Source of the DNA: DATJYV01 sp035499415
Lineage (GTDB): Bacteria > Bacteroidota > Ignavibacteria > UBA10030
Reading direction: 5' to 3'
Assembly: GCA_035499415.1 (NCBI GenBank)
Contig: DATJYV010000213.1
Coordinates: forward strand, 1-11,234
DNA: 11,234 nucleotides
The first letter of the stretch is position 1. Each line of letters opens with the position of its first letter. The position numbers were made by a program, and so were the translations under genes. Of the stretch, positions 5,683 to 11,234 are shown in pieces. A model generated the notes under the pieces. The model ran no database searches. It was given only the letters and a program-made list of their open reading frames with translations, and was not told the DNA's origin.

Positions 5683-7530
5683 ATGAAACGAGTCAATCTC
5701 TCAACCATGTTCCTGTGTGCAATGGCCGTTGCAATGGTGGCGGGTTGCAAGCAGGAAACGTCCACGCCCATTGAAGCGGTCACGACTTCGCTTCTCACGT
5801 ACCAGCCCAAGGGTACGATCACGGGCTTGATCCGGAACCGGATCGCGGGCATTCCTGTAAGCGGGGCCGTCATCTCCCTCGGGTACGACGGCGGCGTGCA
5901 ATCCACCACGTCGGACGACGCAGGTGCCTATTCGTTTGCCAATGTCCCGGTGGGTCAGTATCAGATCGTCAACGGGACGTCGGTTGCGACGGGGACATAC
6001 ACGTTCACCGTCTCTCTCGTCAAGTACAATTCGGGTCAGACGACGACCTCCACGAAGTACCGTGATTACTACTTCTCGACCGTGACGATCAAATTCACGT
6101 CGCTCAGTCCGGGGGATTCGCTCGCTCCGGTGAGCGACATGGTCGGGAGCTCGGTGCTCGACATCTCCTATCTCAACACGTCGCTCGTCGGCCAGGTCGT
6201 CGACCGGAACCTTCAGCCGCTTGCGAGCGCGACCGTCATGTTGTTTGACGCAACAGTCAACCCCAATGTGTTGATCGGTCAGACATCCTCGTCCGCCACC
6301 GGCATGTATCAGTTCAACAATATCGACAACGGACTGTCGGTCATCGTCAAATCGCGAAGCGCGGACGGGACGCTGGACGGGACGCTGGGTGCGTTCACGC
6401 TTCCGGCGAATGTCGTCTATGACTCGGTCCGAACCCAGGTCACGGCCGAGCGGCTCGTGCTGACGCCGTCGGACAACGTCAGTCCGTTTGTGATCGGAAT
6501 CTCGCCCGAAAACAACGCCGATGTATCGCCGACCAATCTCAACGTCGTCTACGCGTTTTCCGAACCCATAAAGCAAACCGCGTACACGCGCACCGACCTG
6601 CCCAAGGGCCAGAACACGGTCATCGACGACATCACGGTGACCTACGTGGGGTTGAAGAAAACCGCCGGGCCGATCACATTCTCCGCTTCATGGAACGCGG
6701 CATTCACCCAGCTGACGATTGTGCCGCAGGGGTTGGTGGGCTCGGCGAAATACACCGTCAGTCTCGTCAATGCGATGAACTCGGGAAAGCTGACGGACAA
6801 CGCGAATCGCGCGGTCGTCAACGACACGTCGATCACCGGTGATTTTGAACCGCTGGCGTTTACCACCGCCGGGGCCTCGACCGTTCCGTCCGCTCCGACC
6901 CTTGTCCGAAGATATATTTCCGGCGTCTATGCCGACCTCGACTTTAACGGCGGAACGGTGGGTCTCGAGTGGAATTTCGATGCGAATGCGAGGAGCTACA
7001 ATATCTACCGCAGCATCGACGGAGGGACGTTCGACCTGCTGCAAGCCAACTTCTACGGGACGCAACTCGCCGACAATACAGGGGCGCTGGTGGTTCCTTC
7101 TTCCGCGAATGACCCGCTGAGGGCGGCGAATGTTCGTTACCTCGTCCGGGCGCAGAGCAAGGACCTCGTGGAAAGTGCTTCGAGCAACACGATCACGGTG
7201 GTCGATGCGGTAAAACCGAAGCTGTTCAATGCGACCGAGGCGGCGGGAGTCGGGACCAACGCCTGGATCTACACCGCGCAATTCACCGAGCCGATGGTCA
7301 TCTCGACGGCCGAAAACGTTTCCAACTACTCATTCGCCAATACCTCCGGGGTTACGTTCACCATTAACAGCGCAAGTTACCTCGGATACTCCGGCGGACA
7401 TTACTTTGTGCAGCTCGGCGTCACGACCAGTGCAGCTCTTCCGGCGGGATACATTCTCGTCGTCGCATCGGCAGTGACCGACCTTGCGGGGAACGGAACC
7501 GACCAGACGGCAAACAGCAAAACGTTCTAG
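5683..7530 (+). CDS. Multi-domain Ig-like lipoprotein (carboxypeptidase-regulatory-like, Big_5 and FN3-like domains)
   Basis: A 615-residue surface or periplasmic lipoprotein. The lipobox is VAGC with C22 as the lipidated residue, followed by Lys at +2. Beta-sandwich domains then follow: a carboxypeptidase-regulatory-like domain at about 42-110 (GTITGLIRNRIAGIPVSGAV, DDAGAYSFANVPVGQY); a second at about 166-225 (LVGQVVDRNLQPLASATV, ATGMYQFNNIDNG); an SbsA/Big_5-like Ig domain at about 266-395 (SPENNADVSPTNLNVVYAFS); a fibronectin-III-like domain at about 403-505 (NARSYNIYRSIDGGTF); and another Big_5-like domain at about 508-611 ending DLAGNGTDQT. There are no enzymatic motifs and no obvious C-terminal sorting domain. 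It probably has a structural, adhesive or glycan-contact role. The start is fixed by AAGGAGGG (5667-5674), eight bases upstream, the best ribosome binding site in the window. It follows the barrel-like gene and ends at a strong terminator. Confidence 0.87.
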   Translation: MKRVNLSTMFLCAMAVAMVAGCKQETSTPIEAVTTSLLTYQPKGTITGLIRNRIAGIPVSGAVISLGYDGGVQSTTSDDAGAYSFANVPVGQYQIVNGTSVATGTYTFTVSLVKYNSGQTTTSTKYRDYYFSTVTIKFTSLSPGDSLAPVSDMVGSSVLDISYLNTSLVGQVVDRNLQPLASATVMLFDATVNPNVLIGQTSSSATGMYQFNNIDNGLSVIVKSRSADGTLDGTLGAFTLPANVVYDSVRTQVTAERLVLTPSDNVSPFVIGISPENNADVSPTNLNVVYAFSEPIKQTAYTRTDLPKGQNTVIDDITVTYVGLKKTAGPITFSASWNAAFTQLTIVPQGLVGSAKYTVSLVNAMNSGKLTDNANRAVVNDTSITGDFEPLAFTTAGASTVPSAPTLVRRYISGVYADLDFNGGTVGLEWNFDANARSYNIYRSIDGGTFDLLQANFYGTQLADNTGALVVPSSANDPLRAANVRYLVRAQSKDLVESASSNTITVVDAVKPKLFNATEAAGVGTNAWIYTAQFTEPMVISTAENVSNYSFANTSGVTFTINSASYLGYSGGHYFVQLGVTTSAALPAGYILVVASAVTDLAGNGTDQTANSKTF

Positions 7531-7550
7531 ACCCGTCTCGCTCTAACGGA

Positions 7551-7587
7551 AAGAGGCTCCTCAATGGATTTTGAGGAGCCTCTTTTT
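7551..7587 (+). terminator. Strong intrinsic terminator after the lipoprotein gene
   Basis: AAGAGGCTCCTCAA (7551-7564) and TTGAGGAGCCTCTT (7571-7584) form a perfect 14-bp stem with a six-base loop. The T run 7583-7587 ends the stem on the plus strand. It lies 20 bp after the lipoprotein stop. On the minus strand the same stem is followed by only three T, so it may also slow transcription arriving from the convergent DUF6515-like gene, but less well. Confidence 0.93.
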
Positions 7588-7617
7588 CTTCCTGCGGGCT
7601 GGCCGACGTATTCCGCG

Positions 7618-8181
7618 CTACGGCGCCGGCGGCGGAGCGGGAGGTGCAAAGTGGATCGCAACAACCCGGTCGATGGCGTAGCTCTGAATCGTGCCTTCGA
7701 CCGTGACCTGGATGGAGTCCGGCGTTCCGCCTTCAAACATTCCGCTGACCGACTGACCGTCGGCGAAATCGATCCGGTCAAGCGACTGGGGAGCGGTTGC
7801 CTGGGCGGGGGGAGCGACGACAACGTATTGACGCGTCGGCGCGTCGAATCGGTAGTAGGTTCCGTAATAGAGAAAAAACGGAGTCACGCCAACGCGGACG
7901 ACCGTATAGCCGGCGGGGAGGACACGAATGCGCGCGCCGACGGGGCCGGGAATGGCGACATAGGCGCGGCCGCTGGACCGATAGTAAACGCCCTTCGAAT
8001 AGAAATACTCCCTGCCGGACACGACGACCCTCGTTCGCTCACGCGGGAGGACGACGACGTCCGGTGAACGCTTGCGGCCGACCCGTTCCCTTCGTTGCGC
8101 CGAAAGATTTTCGCCCCCGAACAAAAGAAGGAACGCAAGCAATCCGAGGATTGCCGTTCTTCCATGAAATCCGAAGCTCAT
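7618..8181 (-). CDS. Exported DUF6515-like protein with C-terminal small beta domain
   Basis: A 187-residue exported protein. The signal peptide has a hydrophobic core AILGLLAFLLLFGG (10-23) and likely cleavage after LSA (28). A basic linker follows (QRRERVGRKR). The central part (about 57-122) has the Tyr/Gly/Val-rich pattern of DUF6515-type proteins: REYFYSKGVYYRSSGRAYV, PVGARIRVLPAGYTVV, TPFFLYYGTYYR, RQYVVV. After a Pro/Ala linker, residues 133-178 (RIDFADGQSVSGMFEGG, IQVTVEG, YAIDRVVAIHF) resemble a small Sm-like beta barrel; this assignment is by eye. The tail is PAPPPAP. The function of the family is unknown; a periplasmic or outer-membrane location is inferred. The ribosome binding site AAAGGAG (8191-8197) lies nine bases before the ATG. 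It is convergent with the lipoprotein gene and 121 bp downstream of the glycosidase-like gene. Confidence 0.82.
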   Translation of the reverse strand: MSFGFHGRTAILGLLAFLLLFGGENLSAQRRERVGRKRSPDVVVLPRERTRVVVSGREYFYSKGVYYRSSGRAYVAIPGPVGARIRVLPAGYTVVRVGVTPFFLYYGTYYRFDAPTRQYVVVAPPAQATAPQSLDRIDFADGQSVSGMFEGGTPDSIQVTVEGTIQSYAIDRVVAIHFAPPAPPPAP

Positions 8182-8248
8182 GATGTCGGTCTCCTTTCAA
8201 ACGTGTTGATTGATATTCGCGAGTCCTTATCGCACTGTCACTGCGCCT

Positions 8249-8277
8249 GATATAAAGACAAAACGCACGAGTGAAAG
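8249..8277 (-). promoter_or_regulatory. Candidate promoter for the DUF6515-like gene
   Basis: On the minus strand a -10-like TATATC (8249-8254) is preceded by TTGTCTT, forming TTGTCTTTATA (8251-8261). The same 11-mer lies upstream of the glycosidase-like gene. A -35 candidate, CTTTCA (8272-8277), at 17-base spacing is weak (three of six). The box lies about 70 bases before the ATG. Low-to-moderate support, mainly from the shared motif. Confidence 0.33.
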
Positions 8278-8302
8278 TTTAGTTCCGCGGTGATGACGCG
8301 CC

Positions 8303-10696
8303 TCACGAAGAAGCGCGCAGTTCGACGCTGATTTCTCCCACCGAGTCCCCCTTGACGGACCGAAATTTGATGTCGCTCTCCCTCGTTATCCCGATACTGA
8401 AGATGGAGGAGCCAATCTCGAATTCAGTACTCGTGACACGGCCGCCCTGGACGGCGACCGCCGGCATCGCCGGGGCCGAACCGCGCAACGTGAGATCATG
8501 CTCCCCCGGAGTGATGAGAAGGACTACCTGAACGACTCCGCCGCGCTCCGTCAGCCGCGCAACTCTCGCCCGGCCGCATGTCACAAATTGATCCGGGTCC
8601 CCGATGACGGCGATTCCGGACCGGCTGACGGGAGCAAGCACGACGTAGATATATGATTCATCGTTCAGGCGCAGGTTCAACGATTCTCCTGCCCGCACGA
8701 TTTTTCCCGACCCTGAGAAGTAATCGTACGAGAACATAGCCGAGTGAACGCCAAGGTCGGAAGGACGCACAACGATCTCGCTGCCGGCCGACGAGTCCGA
8801 ATATGCGAAGAGATAGAGTGTCCTGACCCCTTTCCCGTGGTCGGTGAATGTTGTCGCGATGCGCGCCCCCTTTCCTGCCGCGTCGTCAATGTATGACCTG
8901 TCCACCGGTACGAGCGGAACGTCGGGCTTCACGATCACTCCATCCGATCGGACAGACCGCATGATGTTCCGCACATTTTCATCACCGGCTGCATCTCCAA
9001 TGCCAACCATTCCTGCTGAAAGGGTTGCAAGCAGGATGTTCGGCGTTTCCCGGCTCATGAAGACGTCGGTCCACGGCCAGATGCCGAGAGCGCTTGCGAG
9101 CCGCGAAGCGTAGAGAAATTCCTTCCACCGGGACTTCTGGAATCGATCGCCGCTGACGCGAATCGTGGTCAAGTCTGAATACTCCGATCCCCCCTGAAGA
9201 TAGTGTCTCGGCAGAGCCATGCAGTATTGGAGCGTCACCCCCCGCTCTCGCGCCGCACGTGCCATTTCATCCATGAAGCTCGCCGCGGCCCAGGTGGTCG
9301 ACGAAAATGCCGGCGAGTTTTCGTAGATCCGGTCGAGCCAGTCCTGTTCATACGTCACGATGCCCCACGAAGAGATGGACGACATGATGTGCGTCCACCA
9401 ACCGGGGTCGACGGAGCCGATCCCGGAAATCCTGTACTGCAGACGGTAAGGGCTGTCGCGCGAAATCCATCTGTTGTGGGTGATCAACGGCAGGTTGACG
9501 GAATCACGAAAACTTTTCAAGCCGGAGGGAAACAGATCGGTTGAGGGGGTGTATTCCAACAGTCCGCCGAAATGGTTCCACGTCCCGGCGGGCAATTCGG
9601 GTATCCGCCGCTCGGAGCGGTCGAGTGAGCCGTCCGGATTATCCCGGCCTTTCGCATACCACCAGCTGTCGAGCTGCATTGTGCGAATCGGAATTTTTTC
9701 TTCGTCAAACCTCTTCTTCAGCGCCAGAAGCGTTCCGGCATATCCCTCGGCTGTGTCATAATGATAGTAATAAGAGGCGCCGTTGTCGGTCCAATAGCCG
9801 AGATATTTCAGTCCCGCGTCGGCATCGTTCGCCGGTCTCTTCTTGCGGTAGAGCGTCGTCAACGCCGAACCCCACAGGTCCCACGTTTGATTGATGCTCC
9901 TTCCAATGACGAGTATGGTGGATTGTGTAAAGCCCCGGGGGACTCCTATGAGTGCAGGGTTGAGGCCGCACGAAACGACGGCGCCGTTTTCCGCGATGGA
10001 AGCAACCATGAAATCGGAGGCCGGAGAAATGATGCACGCGTCGCACTCCGGGTCGAACAGGAGAATCGGTCCGCTGTGCAAGCGCAGGGACGTGTCGCGT
10101 GAATGGTCGAACGGGCGGAAGAGCGGAGGGGCGCCAAACTCGTTTTCGGAGAATGTCAGCGCGGACAGGGAAGAAGGAAATCTGGAAACGACCGGAAACG
10201 GTTTTGGTGGATGGGAGATGGAGTCGACCGTCTTCTGGAAGAAGAGGACGACCGGCTTTCTGTCGTAGACCCTGATGCGACGCTCGTACGATTCCTTGCC
10301 GACTGTTGTGAATCGGACTTCTTCAAAAGCCCCCAGGCCATCCCGCCCTTTGACTGCATCGCCGTTGGTAATGGGGCCGTCCAGGGGGGCGACGAAGGAC
10401 CAGTGAGGCGAGTCGGCATGAATCGCGAACGAAATCTTGTCAAGAGTCAACCTCACGCCTGCAGGGGATGCAATCAGGACCTTAGCTCCCGACTGGCCGT
10501 AAACTGCGCAGAAAGATCCAACGAACGCGAGAAAAGCGAATGGACAAATCGCGCGCCTGCGTGGCGCCGGGTTATTTGCGTGATCAGCGTTCGCTGAATG
10601 AAGGGAGATAATTTCGCCGGGCCGCGTATTCAAAGTTTCGATTTTGAACGGATTTTGTGAAGGCAGAAAGATAGAAATCAGTCGCGCGAACTGCAA
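8303..10696 (-). CDS. Exported glycoside-hydrolase-like protein (GH36/raffinose-synthase-like TIM barrel, clan GH-D-like)
   Basis: The open frame is 797 codons. A signal peptide is likely at about 46-67 (RRR, then ICPFAFLAFVGSFCAVYG before QSG). A beta-sandwich region (70-290) precedes a TIM barrel (about 296-575) whose strands can be followed: LKYLGYWTDNGA, IRTMQLDSWWY, LPLITHNRW, GIVTYEQDWLDR, LQYCMALPRHYL, LTTIRVSGDRF, GIWPWTDVF, LSAGMVGIGDAAG. A beta-rich C-terminus follows (about 585-797). By analogy with GH27/GH36, D452 would be the nucleophile and D517 the acid/base. The usual Lys two residues before the nucleophile is E450 here. It probably cleaves or transfers an alpha-linked sugar outside the cytoplasm; the substrate is unknown. 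The start is uncertain: no ATG precedes the signal peptide, only TTG at 10696 or TTG at 10633 (codon 22), neither with an SD. Confidence 0.78.
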   Translation of the reverse strand: MQFARLISIFLPSQNPFKIETLNTRPGEIISLHSANADHANNPAPRRRAICPFAFLAFVGSFCAVYGQSGAKVLIASPAGVRLTLDKISFAIHADSPHWSFVAPLDGPITNGDAVKGRDGLGAFEEVRFTTVGKESYERRIRVYDRKPVVLFFQKTVDSISHPPKPFPVVSRFPSSLSALTFSENEFGAPPLFRPFDHSRDTSLRLHSGPILLFDPECDACIISPASDFMVASIAENGAVVSCGLNPALIGVPRGFTQSTILVIGRSINQTWDLWGSALTTLYRKKRPANDADAGLKYLGYWTDNGASYYYHYDTAEGYAGTLLALKKRFDEEKIPIRTMQLDSWWYAKGRDNPDGSLDRSERRIPELPAGTWNHFGGLLEYTPSTDLFPSGLKSFRDSVNLPLITHNRWISRDSPYRLQYRISGIGSVDPGWWTHIMSSISSWGIVTYEQDWLDRIYENSPAFSSTTWAAASFMDEMARAARERGVTLQYCMALPRHYLQGGSEYSDLTTIRVSGDRFQKSRWKEFLYASRLASALGIWPWTDVFMSRETPNILLATLSAGMVGIGDAAGDENVRNIMRSVRSDGVIVKPDVPLVPVDRSYIDDAAGKGARIATTFTDHGKGVRTLYLFAYSDSSAGSEIVVRPSDLGVHSAMFSYDYFSGSGKIVRAGESLNLRLNDESYIYVVLAPVSRSGIAVIGDPDQFVTCGRARVARLTERGGVVQVVLLITPGEHDLTLRGSAPAMPAVAVQGGRVTSTEFEIGSSIFSIGITRESDIKFRSVKGDSVGEISVELRASS

Positions 10697-10854
10697 TTGT
10701 GGTTCTTGGGGGGTGGGCAGAGGATGGAGCTCTAGGTGCTTGTTAAGATGCGGAGGGGATGCATCTCAATACCTGTTAGTCCCATACAAATTCCATCCCT
10801 TCTCACATGATTGATGACGACCAGAGTGTTCGGCGCAGAATCAAATGGGTATCC

Positions 10855-10883
10855 ATTATAAAGACAACGATGAAGGATGTAGC
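10855..10883 (-). promoter_or_regulatory. Candidate promoter upstream of the glycosidase-like gene
   Basis: A perfect TATAAT lies at 10855-10860 (minus strand), within TTGTCTTTATAAT. A -35 candidate, GCTACA (10878-10883), at 17-base spacing matches three of six and falls at the end of the receiver-domain gene. If used, it gives a leader of roughly 150 nt before the TTG at 10696. That leader contains one short inverted repeat, AGATGC/GCATCT (10746-10766), and no other recognisable element. Confidence 0.38.
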
Positions 10884-10884
10884 G

Positions 10885-11234
10885 TTAGTTGTTCCACGAG
10901 GGGTGGCGATTCTTCAACGCTAAAGTATTTGGGGCAGAGGAACGGGACTGGTCGGTATCCCGGCTATCAATCGCATTGCGGATCTTCTTCAAAAGAATTT
11001 CAGGCAGGTAGGGTTTCTGGATAAAATCGTACACGCCCGATTTCATGAGTTCTGATTTTGCATCAGGTTCCAGGAATCCGCTGGCGAGGATCATTCGTGT
11101 TTGCGGTTTGAGCAGCTTGACGGCCGAAAAAACCTCTTCTCCGCTCGCCCCCGGCATTCCAACGTCTGACACGACGAGGTCGATTTCATCGCGATACAGC
11201 TCCAACAATCTGATTCCTTCAAGACCGTCGCCGG
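10885..11234 (-). CDS. Response-regulator receiver domain, C-terminal part of a probable hybrid histidine kinase (runs off right edge)
   Basis: The frame is open to the right edge, so the N-terminus is missing; no start inside the window should be taken as real. The visible 116 residues begin GDGLEGIRLLELYRDEIDLV. Receiver motifs are the phospho-acceptor Asp in LVVSDVGMPG (codon at about 11164-11166), the Thr/Ser switch position in ILASGF, and the conserved Lys in FIQKPY, all intact. After helix 5 (LPEILLKKIRNAID) a short polar tail ends the protein, with no output domain. The wording GEEVF...RMILASGF...FIQKPY...EILLKKIR is typical of receivers fused behind PAS/HisKA/HATPase kinases, so a hybrid sensor kinase is likely; a stand-alone receiver remains possible. 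Regulation of the downstream glycosidase-like gene is conceivable from order alone but not shown. Confidence 0.88.
   Translation of the reverse strand, partial: GDGLEGIRLLELYRDEIDLVVSDVGMPGASGEEVFSAVKLLKPQTRMILASGFLEPDAKSELMKSGVYDFIQKPYLPEILLKKIRNAIDSRDTDQSRSSAPNTLALKNRHPSWNN

Noticed and set aside
5701..6576. 291-codon minus-strand open frame inside the lipoprotein gene
   Set aside because: Arg/Asp/Val-rich antisense shadow of a gene with lipobox and Ig-like domains.

Overview
The window looks like ordinary chromosomal DNA from a Gram-negative bacterium. The evidence is a Cys-type lipoprotein, a probable outer-membrane barrel protein, a heptosyltransferase-like GT9 enzyme and several Sec signal peptides. 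It is moderately GC-rich by eye (not counted). The multi-domain lipoprotein, the DUF6515-like protein, the MGQQQLLLIILGVIIVG-type membrane anchor and the interspersed palindromic repeat suggest the Bacteroidota/Chlorobiota/Ignavibacteriota group. Clear Shine-Dalgarno sites fit Ignavibacteria-like lineages better than classical Bacteroidia. This placement is inference. No tRNA, rRNA, CRISPR array, transposase or phage gene was seen.

Layout. At the left edge (1-157, minus) is the start of a small membrane-anchored protein. Next, on the minus strand, are a MoxR/ChlI-like AAA+ ATPase (1629-3137) and a von Willebrand A domain protein (376-1479), with the ATPase first in transcription order and a repeat-bearing 149-bp spacer between them. 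A good sigma70-like promoter lies upstream of the ATPase. Divergent from it is a GT9 glycosyltransferase (3288-4349, plus), followed by a 618-bp gap. That gap holds a 153-bp imperfect palindrome with 15-bp perfect terminal inverted repeats, the clearest non-genic structure here. Then come two plus-strand envelope genes: a small exported, probably beta-barrel protein (4968-5633) and a 615-residue Ig-like lipoprotein (5683-7530), ending at a strong intrinsic terminator. Convergent to them, on the minus strand, are a DUF6515-like exported protein (7618-8181), a 797-codon exported glycosidase-like protein resembling clan GH-D (8303-10696), and the C-terminal receiver domain of a probable hybrid histidine kinase (10885 to the right edge).

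Functional reading. The AAA+/VWA pair probably acts as one ATP-driven remodelling machine. The GT9 enzyme, barrel-like protein, lipoprotein, DUF6515 protein and glycosidase are all cell-envelope or exported functions. No single pathway joins them. An 11-bp identical motif upstream of the glycosidase and DUF6515 genes hints that those two share promoter architecture.

I see no clear new defence or mobile system. The items most worth a second look are the glycosidase-like protein with its altered catalytic motif, the palindromic element, and the shared promoter motif.
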